From Candidatus Saccharimonadota bacterium (GTDB lineage Bacteria > Patescibacteriota > Saccharimonadia > Saccharimonadales > Saccharimonadaceae), in NCBI GenBank assembly GCA_027312165.1, contig DAICXN010000001.1, positions 1-64,000 on the forward strand: DNA of 64,000 nucleotides, given 5' to 3'. Positions 52,210 to 61,555 of the stretch are shown piece by piece; the first letter of the stretch is position 1; every line of letters starts with the position of its first letter. The notes below the pieces were generated by a model, which saw only the letters and a list, made by a program, of their open reading frames with translations, searched no databases and was not told the origin of the DNA. Both the position numbers and the translations under genes were made by a program.

Positions 52210-53727
52210 ATGGCAACACTACAAGATTATCGAAATGAACGGCTACGAAAGCTAGAAGAGCTAAAGCAGCTCGGCTTCAATGCCTATCCATCAACAGCTG
52301 AACGCACCCATCGCCTCGATGAGATAGTCGATAGGTTTGACGAAATGACGGGGCAGGTGGTCAGTGTGGCTGGGCGCATCACTGGGTTAAGGAAGTTTGG
52401 CAAGCTGGCCTTTATTGTTATTCGAGATAGCTCGTCGGAAATCCAGCTATTTTTACATGCCCCTGACGTCGCTGAAACAGTTTCCGAACAAGGCCTGGTT
52501 GGAATGAAGCAGCTCAATTTGCTAGACACCGGAGATTTTATCCAGGCCAAAGGCGAAGTCATCAGAACCAAGACCGGCGAAAAATCAGTTGGGGTCAAAG
52601 AATTGCGGCTACTGAGTAAGTCTCTGCGACCACTACCTACAGAGCTGACCAACAAAGAGGAACGATTCCGGCGTCGTTACGTTGACATGAACGTCAATCC
52701 TGAAGTTCGCCAGCGGTTTATCCGTCGTTCTAAATTTTGGACAGCGACAAGAGATTTTCTGAATCAAGAGGGCTTTATTGAGATTAATAATGCCGTTCTC
52801 GAGGCGACAGCTGGTGGGGCGGATGCTAATCCGTTCGTGACTCACATGGATGCACTAGACCAGAGTTTTTATTTGAGGATTAGTCACGAGCTGCCTTTGA
52901 AGCGACTACTAGTGGCTGGATTTGATAAGGTTTATGACATAGGCCCGCGGTTTCGTAACGAAAATTACACCGAGGAGCATTTGCCGGAGCACAATGCTAT
53001 GGAGTGGTACTGGGCTTACGCTGATTGGCAAAAGGGCATGGAGCTCACCGAGCGGATGATTCGCTATATAGTCGATCAGACATGGGGGACTCGTCAGTTT
53101 ACTTTGGCAAACGGTCATCAGGTTGATTTTGGCGTCGACGGCGAGGCTTTCCCGAGAATTAGCTTTGTCGAAATACTAAAAGAGCAGTACGACATTGATG
53201 TATTTGATTCAACGATCGAAGAGATTCAGGCTAAGCTGCGAGAGCATGGCTTAGAGGTAGAAAAAGTCGACAATCGTATCCGCAACCTTGATAAGTTGTG
53301 GAAGAAATACAGAAAGGCCATCGCTGGACCAGCGTTTTTGGTAGATATACCTGTGTTCATGCAGCCGCTAGCCAAGGCTAGCACCCAGGATTCAAGGTTG
53401 TCTGAGCAGTTTAACTTGGTTTTTGGCGGCAGCGAAATGTGTAAGGCCTATAGTGAGCTGAATGATCCTATCGATCAATTTAACAGATTCGTTGAGCAGC
53501 AGGCGATGCGCGATGCAGGCGATGATGAGGCGCAGATGCTTGACATTGACTTTGTTGAAGCGCTTGAGTATGGCATGCCACCAGCTTGTGGACTCGGTTA
53601 TAGCGAGCGGGTATTTTGGAGCCTCGAGGGTGTGACGGCTCGAGAGGGTGTGCCGTTTCCGCATTTGCGTAGCGAAATTGATGAAACTACTAAGGAAATT
53701 TATCCAGAAATAAGGTTCGAAGCCTGA
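52210..53727 (+). CDS. lysS: Lysyl-tRNA synthetase, class II
   Basis: 505 aa. An N-terminal OB anticodon domain (VVSVAGRITGLRKFGKLAFIVI) leads to motif 2 FRNENYTEEHLPEHNAMEWYW. Motif 3 reads GLGYSERVFWSL, divergent from the usual GLGIGIDRL in LysRS. ELNDPIDQFNRF and EYGMPPACG support LysRS identity. A helical insert (about residues 315-350) is also unusual. ATG 52210 is chosen by promoter spacing. It overlaps the next gene by one base. Confidence 0.93.
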   Translation: MATLQDYRNERLRKLEELKQLGFNAYPSTAERTHRLDEIVDRFDEMTGQVVSVAGRITGLRKFGKLAFIVIRDSSSEIQLFLHAPDVAETVSEQGLVGMKQLNLLDTGDFIQAKGEVIRTKTGEKSVGVKELRLLSKSLRPLPTELTNKEERFRRRYVDMNVNPEVRQRFIRRSKFWTATRDFLNQEGFIEINNAVLEATAGGADANPFVTHMDALDQSFYLRISHELPLKRLLVAGFDKVYDIGPRFRNENYTEEHLPEHNAMEWYWAYADWQKGMELTERMIRYIVDQTWGTRQFTLANGHQVDFGVDGEAFPRISFVEILKEQYDIDVFDSTIEEIQAKLREHGLEVEKVDNRIRNLDKLWKKYRKAIAGPAFLVDIPVFMQPLAKASTQDSRLSEQFNLVFGGSEMCKAYSELNDPIDQFNRFVEQQAMRDAGDDEAQMLDIDFVEALEYGMPPACGLGYSERVFWSLEGVTAREGVPFPHLRSEIDETTKEIYPEIRFEA

Positions 53728-54146
53728 TGAGGCCAGCTCAGGCTGAGAGAGCGCTATATTCACTATTGGTGGTTATTGCTATCGCGGCGTTGATTGGCTG
53801 CGTATTCTTACTCAGCCAAGCAGAGTCGGCGGAGCTCGCAGTGTTTGAGTTGACAGCGTTTAGCGTGAGCGTGGTGGCGGTGACGCTGGCTGTTCTTGGC
53901 TCAATATCCAGTATCCATCAAACTAGGGAGGTGCGTCGCATAGCTCGAACTATCCGTGAAGCACTCGAGGGTTTGAAGGAGCTTGATCGTGACACGGAGT
54001 CGCTTAAGCGTGGTATTGCCCAGGACTATGAACTTTCGCGCGATATCGCCGAAGCACTAGCGGAGGCTGGTATCATCGAAGATGAAGGCAAGCGCCACGC
54101 GATAGCAGGAAAAATCGAACACAAAATTCGCAACAGGCAGAGCTAA
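53727..54146 (+). CDS. Small membrane protein with coiled-coil tail
   Basis: 139 aa, not recognised. Two hydrophobic helices (SLLVVIAIAALIGCVFLL and LTAFSVSVVAVTLAVLG) are followed by a charged helical domain (REVRRIARTIREALEGLKEL) likely in the cytoplasm. It shares one base with the lysS stop, so the two are read together. No known motif. Confidence 0.62.
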   Translation: MRPAQAERALYSLLVVIAIAALIGCVFLLSQAESAELAVFELTAFSVSVVAVTLAVLGSISSIHQTREVRRIARTIREALEGLKELDRDTESLKRGIAQDYELSRDIAEALAEAGIIEDEGKRHAIAGKIEHKIRNRQS

Positions 54147-54204
54147 GTTGATTTGAGGCAGCCACACGATATCCTTGGCCTAATTTAGTTTAATGGATTG
54201 GTGC

Positions 54205-54210
54205 TATAAT
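54205..54210 (+). promoter_or_regulatory. -10 box of the ABC transporter operon
   Basis: GTGC-TATAAT eleven bases before ATG 54222. Confidence 0.5.
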
Positions 54211-54221
54211 TAGATTTAAAT

Positions 54222-54947
54222 ATGATTGAACTAAAAAATGTAACAAAAACCTACGGCAAAAAGCAGAATTTGTTTACTGCTTTAGACGACGTGAGCCTGA
54301 GTATACCGGAAGGGGCAAGTGTCGCTATACTTGGCAAGTCCGGGAGCGGCAAGTCAACACTTATGCATGCGATGAGCGGGCTTGACCGGCCACAGCAGGG
54401 CGAGGTAATTGTTGATGGCCAAGATATATTGAAGTTGAAGCAAAAAGCAGTCGACAAATTTAGAGCCGAGAAGATTGGTTTTATCTTTCAGAGTTTTTTT
54501 GTCCAGGGAAATGAAAGTGTCTATGACAACGTTAGTTTACCGCTTGAGATTGCCAAGATTCCGCGAGCCGAGCGTAAGCGCAGGGTCCAGCGAGCGCTAA
54601 CTAGTGTAGAGATGCTTGATAAGGTGCGCAATAAGGCAAAGGATCTATCCGGGGGCCAGAAGCAGCGTCTGGCGATTGCTCGGGCTATTGCCAATGAACC
54701 AAAGATTATTTTTGCTGATGAGCCGACTGGTAACCTTGACAGCGTAACCGGTGGACTGGTTGAAGATATGCTGTTTGGCTATAACCGCGATCGGGGTGTG
54801 ACGCTGATTATCGTGACCCACGATCCTGAGCTTGCGGCGAAGTGTGACGTATTGGTAAATATCAAAGATGGCAAAATTGAATCAGTTGAGCAAAAGAACC
54901 GGAGCGATGAAGCTGATTCATTAGCACGAGAGGTGGTCCAGCAATGA
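54222..54947 (+). CDS. MacB/LolD-type ABC transporter ATPase
   Basis: 241 aa. Walker A is [10 protein letters not shown], the signature [15 protein letters not shown], Walker [13 protein letters not shown] and the H-loop VTHDPELA. The MacB/LolD class works with an FtsX-like permease, here the next gene, which overlaps by four bases. Such pairs move lipoproteins, peptides or drugs, or drive periplasmic enzymes by mechanotransmission. The operon appears to extend to uppP. Confidence 0.93.
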   Translation: MIELKNVTKTYGKKQNLFTALDDVSLSIPEGASVAILGKSGSGKSTLMHAMSGLDRPQQGEVIVDGQDILKLKQKAVDKFRAEKIGFIFQSFFVQGNESVYDNVSLPLEIAKIPRAERKRRVQRALTSVEMLDKVRNKAKDLSGGQKQRLAIARAIANEPKIIFADEPTGNLDSVTGGLVEDMLFGYNRDRGVTLIIVTHDPELAAKCDVLVNIKDGKIESVEQKNRSDEADSLAREVVQQ

Positions 54948-56215
54948 AGTTAATTGATACGGTGCGTCGAGCCGGACGAAGTCTTCGGCAAGCAAAGGCG
55001 CGGACGCTACTCACCAGTCTGGCAATTGGCGTGGGGGCGTTTACGATCACCTTGGCTTTAGCGGCTGGAGAGGGTGGTCGACAATATGCTAGCGATATTA
55101 TCAGTAGCAATACCGACGTGCGCGAATTATATGTTCAGCCTAAGGGAGACGACGCTAGTCTTGATCCAACTCGCCCCAGAGAGTACGTCCCAGGGCCATC
55201 AATGCAGTTCGGTGGTGGTTTTTCACAAAAAATGCTCTCAGGCGACGACATTGAAACCTTGGAGGGGCTCGAGAACGTTAGTGAGGTGACTCCAATCTAT
55301 AATGCTTCAGCTCTCTATGTCACCAGAGAGGGCCAGAAGAAATATCAAGCAGGGCTAGAGCCCCACAACAGCGCCATCAAAGACGAAATCATAGCTGGCA
55401 GCACCGATGGTGTCGGTGATAATCAGGTTATTTTGCCGTCAGCTTTTGCTGAGGTGTTAGGGTTACCCCTTAACAGTTCATCAATTGGCCAAACGGTTGA
55501 TATTGTCATGGCCAACTCAGTTACCGAAGAACAAAAGACATATACGCTTGAGGTTAAGGCAGTTGTCAAGAGCTCAATCCTTTCCGCAGTTGGCAGCACC
55601 ACTCTTCGAGTCAGTCGTGACACCGTGGCAGATATGTACGATTTCAATATGCGAGGTACGCCGCTGGAGGGCGCGTTTTTGGGGGCAACAGTGCTGGCTA
55701 CTGACGAGCAGAGCGTTGAAGGTGTCAAAGAGGCCATAAGTGATAAGGGTTATTTGGCTCAAACTGCTGAAGACTTAATGGGCTTTTTATTCCAGTTCAT
55801 TAATGTCTTGATGGGGGTTTTGATCGGCTTTGGCGCGTTGGCGGTGTTGACAAGTGTATTTGGTATTATAAACACTCAATACATTTCAGTGCTTGAGCGG
55901 ACTCAGCAAATCGGTCTGATGAAGGCACTTGGCATGAGGGGACGCGATGTTGGGCGACTGTTTAAGCTAGAGGCGGCCTGGGTCGGCTTCCTGGGTGGGG
56001 CGATCGGCTCAGGTCTAGCGCTACTGGCTGGAACTTTGGCTAACCCTTGGATCTCCGATGCACTTTCGCTAGGTGATTCACACTTGCTAATTTTTCAGCC
56101 ATGGTCATTTGGAGTGGTGGTTGGCGGATTGATGCTGGTGGCGATTGCTTCTGGAATTCTACCGAGTCGCAAGGCTGCTAAGCTCGACCCTATTGAAGCA
56201 TTGAGGACGGAGTAG
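54944..56215 (+). CDS. FtsX/MacB-type ABC permease
   Basis: 423 aa. One N-terminal transmembrane helix (ARTLLTSLAIGVGAFTITLAL) leads to an extracytoplasmic MacB_PCD-like domain of about 230 residues, and three C-terminal helices (LMGVLIGFGALAVLTSVFGI; AWVGFLGGAIGSGLALLAG; WSFGVVVGGLMLVAIASGIL). Ends with PSRKAAKLDPIEALR, the typical FtsX-family cytoplasmic tail. Substrate unknown. Confidence 0.92.
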   Translation: MKLIDTVRRAGRSLRQAKARTLLTSLAIGVGAFTITLALAAGEGGRQYASDIISSNTDVRELYVQPKGDDASLDPTRPREYVPGPSMQFGGGFSQKMLSGDDIETLEGLENVSEVTPIYNASALYVTREGQKKYQAGLEPHNSAIKDEIIAGSTDGVGDNQVILPSAFAEVLGLPLNSSSIGQTVDIVMANSVTEEQKTYTLEVKAVVKSSILSAVGSTTLRVSRDTVADMYDFNMRGTPLEGAFLGATVLATDEQSVEGVKEAISDKGYLAQTAEDLMGFLFQFINVLMGVLIGFGALAVLTSVFGIINTQYISVLERTQQIGLMKALGMRGRDVGRLFKLEAAWVGFLGGAIGSGLALLAGTLANPWISDALSLGDSHLLIFQPWSFGVVVGGLMLVAIASGILPSRKAAKLDPIEALRTE

Positions 56216-56220
56216 TTGAT

Positions 56221-57060
56221 ATGATGGACTGGTGGCAGGCGATTATACTAGGAGTCGTTGAGGGCCTGACTGAGTTTCTTCCGATTTCAAGTACAGGGCA
56301 CGTGACAATTATTAGTAAGCTGTTTGGTTTCACTATTAACTCTCCCGATATAACAGCCTTTACGGCGATTATTCAAATCGGTGCGATTGTAGCGGCAATT
56401 TTGTTTTTCAGAAAAGACATAGTTCGCATTGCTTTGGCGTGGCTTGATGGACTCTTTAATAAAAAAAGGCGCGATAACGTAGACTATCGCTTTGGGTGGG
56501 CGGTTTTGATAGGGTCACTGCCGATAGGAATTATTGGACTGCTATTTAAGGATCACATCGAAACGACGCTGAGAAGTCTATGGGTGGTGGCGGTGATGCT
56601 CATTGTTTGGAGTGCTGTGATGTGGCTAGCCGACACTCGCACAACTCAAAAGCGCGGCGAAAAAGATACCAAATGGCACGATACGCTGTTGATCGGCCTA
56701 GCCCAATGTCTGGCTCTAATACCTGGCGTCTCACGCTCGGGGGCGACAATTTCAGTCGGTCTCTTCCGGGGCTTCGATCGAGTTACGGCTACGCGCTTAG
56801 CTTTCTTTCTTGGGATACCGGCGTTACTCGCGGCTGGTGTGTTTCAGGCGGCTACGCAATATGAGCATATCTCGAATGGAGTTGGATGGGGTGCCACAAT
56901 TATCGCCACAATTTTTTCATTTATTGCCGGCTATGCGGCGGTAGCGTGGCTGATTGGGTTTATCTCAAAGCACAGCTATAAAGGATTTGTTGTGTATCGA
57001 GTGTGTCTTGGACTGTTAATCATGATTCTTTTGACTACCGGAGTGGTGCCAGCTGTTTAG
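56221..57060 (+). CDS. uppP: Undecaprenyl-diphosphatase
   Basis: 279 aa, about eight transmembrane helices. The active site is made by VEGLTEFLPISSTGHV at the N-terminus and ALIPGVSRSGATISVG in the middle. It dephosphorylates C55-PP to recycle the wall lipid carrier. The adjacent ATG at 56224 is an equally possible start. It lies six bases after the ABC permease stop. Confidence 0.95.
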   Translation: MMDWWQAIILGVVEGLTEFLPISSTGHVTIISKLFGFTINSPDITAFTAIIQIGAIVAAILFFRKDIVRIALAWLDGLFNKKRRDNVDYRFGWAVLIGSLPIGIIGLLFKDHIETTLRSLWVVAVMLIVWSAVMWLADTRTTQKRGEKDTKWHDTLLIGLAQCLALIPGVSRSGATISVGLFRGFDRVTATRLAFFLGIPALLAAGVFQAATQYEHISNGVGWGATIIATIFSFIAGYAAVAWLIGFISKHSYKGFVVYRVCLGLLIMILLTTGVVPAV

Positions 57061-57090
57061 ATTGGTGCATCAAGGCTGAAGAGTATCTGC

Positions 57091-57096
57091 TACAAT
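57091..57096 (+). promoter_or_regulatory. -10 box of leaderless serS
   Basis: CTGC-TACAAT six bases before the ATG. Confidence 0.6.
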
Positions 57097-57102
57097 AGAG
57101 CC

Positions 57103-58347
57103 ATGTTAGACATTCGTTTTATCCGAGAAAATCCGGAGAAGGTACAAAACTCAGCAGACAAAAAAGGCTACAATGTTAGTATCAGACAATTGCTCGAGGT
57201 GGATGAGCGGCGTAGGCAGCTCCAAGCCGAGTCCGATAAGCTACGCGAGCGGCGCAATCAGATAGCCTCGCAAATGAAGGGCGGTAAGCCATCACCTGAG
57301 GTGATAGAGCAGGGTAAGGCTGTTAAGGACGAGTTGTCTCGTCTAGAGGCTGATTACGGGGCGGTTGACGAGCAGTATCAGTCATTGCTTCAAGGCGTTC
57401 CTAACGTCATATTTGACGATGTTCCCGAAGGGGGCGAGCAGGACAGTGTCGAGATTAGGTCATGGGGCGAGAAAAAGACTGGCGCTATAGATCACCTAGA
57501 CTATGCAACTAATCGCGACTGGTTGGATTTTGAAAGAGGTGCTAAGGTGGCGGGTGCGAAGTTCTACTACCTTAAAAGTGACCTAGCACTGTTAGAGAAT
57601 GCCATTACTCAGTTTGCACTAAACAAGTTGATTGCTAAAGGGTTTACTTTTATGACAGTGCCACATATGGTTAATCAGCGAACAATGACAGGAACTGGTT
57701 TCGCGCCAAGAACCAGTGACCAGTCGGACGAGTATTCGATTGAGGCTGAAGATCTGAGCTTGATAGCTACCGCTGAAATACCCCTAACTGGGTACCATGC
57801 CGACGAGATTATTGACGAGGATAGGCTGCCTCTCCTTTATGCCGGCTTGAGTCCTTGTTACCGTAAAGAGGCCGGGGCGGCGGGCAAGCATACTCGTGGT
57901 CTATTCCGGGTCCATCAGTTCAATAAGCTAGAGATGTATGCCTTTACGCTTCCAGACAGTTCGGCAGAGGTGCACGAGCAGATTCTGGCTATCGAGGAAG
58001 AGATTTGGCAGGAGCTCGGCGTGGCCTACCGGGTTATTAACATTGCTGCCGGTGACCTTGGGGCTCCAGCAGCAAAAAAATACGACATCGAATACTGGTC
58101 GCCAGTTGACCAGTCATATCGGGAGCTTACGAGCTGTTCCAACTGTACGGATTTTCAGGCACGTAACCTCAACATACGGGTGCGACGAAAGGATGGTTTA
58201 ATTGAAGTGGCTCATACCTTGAATGGTACGGCTGTAAGCTTAGCGAGATCGCTGGTGGTCATTTTAGAGAACTACCAAAACGCCGACGGCACGCTAACTG
58301 TACCCGAAGCACTCCAACCCTATCTGTCGGGCCGAGAAGTGATATAA
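57103..58347 (+). CDS. serS: Seryl-tRNA synthetase
   Basis: 414 aa. The N-terminal coiled-coil arm (residues about 25-105) binds the long variable arm of tRNA-Ser. The class II core has LPLLYAGLSPCYRKEAGAAG (motif 2), FRVHQFNKLEMY and the motif 3 region NGTAVSLARSLVVILENYQ. The C-terminus is short. Start set by the -10 box six bases upstream. Confidence 0.96.
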   Translation: MLDIRFIRENPEKVQNSADKKGYNVSIRQLLEVDERRRQLQAESDKLRERRNQIASQMKGGKPSPEVIEQGKAVKDELSRLEADYGAVDEQYQSLLQGVPNVIFDDVPEGGEQDSVEIRSWGEKKTGAIDHLDYATNRDWLDFERGAKVAGAKFYYLKSDLALLENAITQFALNKLIAKGFTFMTVPHMVNQRTMTGTGFAPRTSDQSDEYSIEAEDLSLIATAEIPLTGYHADEIIDEDRLPLLYAGLSPCYRKEAGAAGKHTRGLFRVHQFNKLEMYAFTLPDSSAEVHEQILAIEEEIWQELGVAYRVINIAAGDLGAPAAKKYDIEYWSPVDQSYRELTSCSNCTDFQARNLNIRVRRKDGLIEVAHTLNGTAVSLARSLVVILENYQNADGTLTVPEALQPYLSGREVI

Positions 58348-58403
58348 TAGATTTATAAGCATAACAAAAACACTGTTTCCTGTAAGTAAACAAGGGGGTA
58401 CGA

Positions 58404-58775
58404 ATGATAAAGAATCTAACTATAACCGGACTGAAGTACGACTTAACCGATAATACGAAAAAATATGTCGAGAAGAAAATCGGCTCACTGGACAAATATC
58501 TACCGCGTCACGCTCGAAAGAGTGTTTCAGCAGATGTAAAAATTCGTCAATTTTCAAAAACCACTGGCGATAAATATGAGGTTGAGGTAATTATCAACGT
58601 GCCTGATAAGGTAATCACAGCCAAGGACTCAACCATGAATGTATTGGCAGCAGTCGATATAGTCGAGGCAAAGCTTAATGGCCAACTGCGTAAATACAAG
58701 CAGGCTTCACTACCTCACATCGGCTTTAGGGGTGCGTTGAGCAAGTTCAAGCGAAGCTATCAGCGCGAGCGATAG
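58404..58775 (+). CDS. hpf: Ribosome hibernation promoting factor, short form
   Basis: 123 aa with one HPF/RaiA domain: KNLTITGLKYDLTDNTKKYV, KIGSLDKYLPRHARKS, EVEVIINVPDKVITAKDS, then a basic tail. It lacks the C-terminal dimerisation domain of long HPF, so is of the short type. It silences ribosomes when growth slows. AAGGGGG precedes the ATG. secA is downstream, a common neighbour. Confidence 0.9.
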   Translation: MIKNLTITGLKYDLTDNTKKYVEKKIGSLDKYLPRHARKSVSADVKIRQFSKTTGDKYEVEVIINVPDKVITAKDSTMNVLAAVDIVEAKLNGQLRKYKQASLPHIGFRGALSKFKRSYQRER

Positions 58776-58841
58776 ATTGATCACTTTAGCCAAGCGGACC
58801 TAACAGGTATATTTCCTCTTTAAATCTTTAGACAAAAGCGC

Positions 58842-58847
58842 TACAAT
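58842..58847 (+). promoter_or_regulatory. -10 box upstream of secA
   Basis: TACAAT; about 18 bases to the mini-ORF ATG and 42 to the secA ATG. Confidence 0.45.
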
Positions 58848-58865
58848 AGTAGAAGTTGTAGATTT

Positions 58866-58889
58866 ATGCTGAAAGCGAGGGATTTTTAG
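58866..58889 (+). CDS. Seven-codon mini-ORF ending on the secA start
   Basis: ATG to TAG encodes MLKARDF; the secA ATG begins on the next base. The AAAGCGAGGG element inside it is shared with the parA mini-ORF, which has the same length. Confidence 0.4.
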   Translation: MLKARDF

Positions 58890-61523
58890 ATGGGATTGAC
58901 GAGGCAAAAGGCGCTGACTAAGGTATTTGGTGATCCGCAAGTGCGGATATTGAAGAGGCTGCAAAAAAGAGTCGGAGCTATCAATGACCTGGCCCCAGCC
59001 TACAAAAAAATGACAGATGCGGAGCTGCGCAAGCAGACTGAGCTGCTAAAGGCGAAACTCGCTAAAAAGGGTGCTGACTTGGATACTATCCTGCCTGAGG
59101 CTTTTGCCACCGTGCGCGAAGCGGCCGATCGCACTCTTGGAATGCGTCCATTTGACGTCCAGCTGATTGGCGGTATCGCTCTGCATGAAGGTAACGTGGC
59201 AGAGATGAAGACTGGTGAGGGTAAAACCTTAGTTGCTACCTTGCCATCATACCTCAATGCATTAACCGAAAAGGGTGTGCATGTCGTTACGGTTAATGAC
59301 TACTTGGCTCAGCGTGATGCAGGCTGGAACGGTGAAATGTTCGAGTTCTTGGGGCTAACCACTGGCTGTATCATTAACGAAGCGTCATTTGTTTATGACA
59401 AGAATTATGACAACGAGAATCATACCGATCCTCGAATGAAAAAGTTGCGCCCGGTGACTCGTAAAGAGGCCTATCAGGCCGATATAACCTATGGAACCAA
59501 CAATGAGTTTGGCTTTGACTACCTCAGGGATAATATGGTCAACGACATGGAGCTATTGCGCCAACGAGAGCTCAATTTTGCGATTGTTGATGAGGTCGAC
59601 TCGATTTTGATTGACGAGGCAAGGACGCCTTTGATTATCTCGGCTCCAGCCGCTGAAAATCCCGACAGCTACTATACCTTTGCAAAGATTGCCGCAAAGC
59701 TTGTGCCGGATGATTATATTCTGGATGAGAAGCGTCGCAGTGTTTCTTTGACCGACCAGGGTGTTGAAAAGGTTCAGAAAATGCTCGGCGTGAAAAACCT
59801 TTACACGCCAGACCACGTCAGAAGCGTCTACCACATGGATCAAGCGCTAAGAGCGCAGACTCTATTTAAACGAGACAAGGACTACGTGGTGACTCGAGAG
59901 GGCGAAGTGATTATCGTCGACGAGCACACGGGCCGCTTGATGCAAGGCCGACGCTACAACGAAGGACTTCATCAGGCGATTGAGGCTAAAGAAGGTGTGC
60001 CAGTTCTGCAAGAGAGTATGACTTTGGCCACAGTTTCCTTCCAGAACTATTTCCGCCTTTATGATAAATTATCTGGCATGACAGGTACGGCATTTACCGA
60101 GGCGGAGGAGTTTCAGCAGATCTACAGTCTTGATGTTATACAGATTCCACCAAATCGACCAATTGCGCGTATCGACAAAGAGGACTTGATATTTAAGACC
60201 GAGAAGGGCAAACTGAAGGCTGTAGCCGAAGCAGTCAAGGAGTACAACAAGCAGGGCCGTCCAGTTTTGGTGGGCTCTGGCTCTATTGCAAAAAATGAAC
60301 TTATTGCCGCACATCTTGAGAAAGAGGGTATCAAGTTCGAGCTGCTTAACGCAAAAAATAATGAACGAGAAGCGGCAATCGTCGAGAGAGCTGGCGAAAA
60401 GGGTGCGGTTACTCTGGCGACAAATATTGCCGGTCGAGGAACTGACATCAAGATTACCGATGAGGTAAAGAAGCTTGGCGGTCTGGTTGTGATCGGTTCG
60501 GAGCGTCATGAATCAAGGCGCATCGACAACCAGCTTCGAGGACGAGGTGGACGTCAGGGCGATCCAGGTGAAACTCAATTCTACGTCTCTACCGAGGATG
60601 ATTTAATGCGCATATTCCAGGGTGAACGCATCGCGGTGCTGATGGATCGTTTAGGTGTTGATGAAGATACGCCGATTCAAAACCGTGCCGTCTCAAAGAC
60701 GCTTGAAGCGGCCCAGAAGCGCGTAGAGGGCTATAACTTTGACACTCGCAAACAAGTTGTTCAGTACGACAACGTGATTAATCGACATCGTCGGGTAGTC
60801 TATACGATGCGACGAAAGATTTTGGAAGGTGACAATATCCAACCCGAAATTCATCGTTTGCTTGAGGAAAAAGTCCGCGAACTCACGGCAGTTCCTTCAA
60901 ACAATAATCCAAAGTTCGTTGAAGAGTTTACCTTTATTTTTCCGGTAGATGAAACTGAGGTTGCGGAGATCGGCAGAGATAAAAAAGACAAGTCTCGATT
61001 TGCTCGAGCTCTTGAGTTGACTCACAAAGCTTATGCTAACAAAGAAGAGGAAATTGGTACCGAGCAGCTCCGCGGAGTTGAGCGAGAGGTTTATATGGCC
61101 GTGCTTGATACTTTGTGGATGCAGCATCTAGAGAACATGCAGCATTTGAGGGAGGGCATTCATTGGCGAAGTGTCGGCCAGCGTGATCCACTTGTCGAGT
61201 ACCGCTCTGAAAGCCAGAAACTTTTCGAAAGTCTGCAGACCAACCTAAGAAACGAAGTGCTAAACACCATCTTCCGTATCCACAAGCATGACGCAGTGGT
61301 TCGGCAGTCTCAGGATGATGAATATGATACAGAGCTGACACGTTTGGCGGAGTCGGCGGTTGAAAAGGGCGTCAACGAGTTAGGCTCGGGTGAAGCTAAT
61401 CGTGACGATGATTTTTCAGTAAAAAAAGGCAGCAGTAACGCAGAGGTTAATCGCGCCAAAAACGCTGCTCGCAAGAAGAAAAAAGCCGCACGACAGAATC
61501 GCAAGAAGAAAAACCATAAGTAA
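58890..61523 (+). CDS. secA: Protein translocase ATPase SecA
   Basis: 877 aa motor of the Sec pathway. NBD1 has MKTGEGKTLVATLPSYLNAL, DEVDSILIDEARTPLIIS and GRLMQGRRYNEG; NBD2 has TLATNIAGRGTDIKI and RGRGGRQGDPG. The helical wing and scaffold domains follow. The usual C-terminal SecB-binding zinc motif (CxCxSGKxxxxCC) is absent and replaced by a Lys/Arg-rich tail (ARKKKKAARQNRKKK). Its leader contains a seven-codon mini-ORF that ends on the start codon. Confidence 0.97.
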   Translation: MGLTRQKALTKVFGDPQVRILKRLQKRVGAINDLAPAYKKMTDAELRKQTELLKAKLAKKGADLDTILPEAFATVREAADRTLGMRPFDVQLIGGIALHEGNVAEMKTGEGKTLVATLPSYLNALTEKGVHVVTVNDYLAQRDAGWNGEMFEFLGLTTGCIINEASFVYDKNYDNENHTDPRMKKLRPVTRKEAYQADITYGTNNEFGFDYLRDNMVNDMELLRQRELNFAIVDEVDSILIDEARTPLIISAPAAENPDSYYTFAKIAAKLVPDDYILDEKRRSVSLTDQGVEKVQKMLGVKNLYTPDHVRSVYHMDQALRAQTLFKRDKDYVVTREGEVIIVDEHTGRLMQGRRYNEGLHQAIEAKEGVPVLQESMTLATVSFQNYFRLYDKLSGMTGTAFTEAEEFQQIYSLDVIQIPPNRPIARIDKEDLIFKTEKGKLKAVAEAVKEYNKQGRPVLVGSGSIAKNELIAAHLEKEGIKFELLNAKNNEREAAIVERAGEKGAVTLATNIAGRGTDIKITDEVKKLGGLVVIGSERHESRRIDNQLRGRGGRQGDPGETQFYVSTEDDLMRIFQGERIAVLMDRLGVDEDTPIQNRAVSKTLEAAQKRVEGYNFDTRKQVVQYDNVINRHRRVVYTMRRKILEGDNIQPEIHRLLEEKVRELTAVPSNNNPKFVEEFTFIFPVDETEVAEIGRDKKDKSRFARALELTHKAYANKEEEIGTEQLRGVEREVYMAVLDTLWMQHLENMQHLREGIHWRSVGQRDPLVEYRSESQKLFESLQTNLRNEVLNTIFRIHKHDAVVRQSQDDEYDTELTRLAESAVEKGVNELGSGEANRDDDFSVKKGSSNAEVNRAKNAARKKKKAARQNRKKKNHK

Positions 61524-61555
61524 TATATAACCAGGTGGGCAGAGGGTACGGGCTG

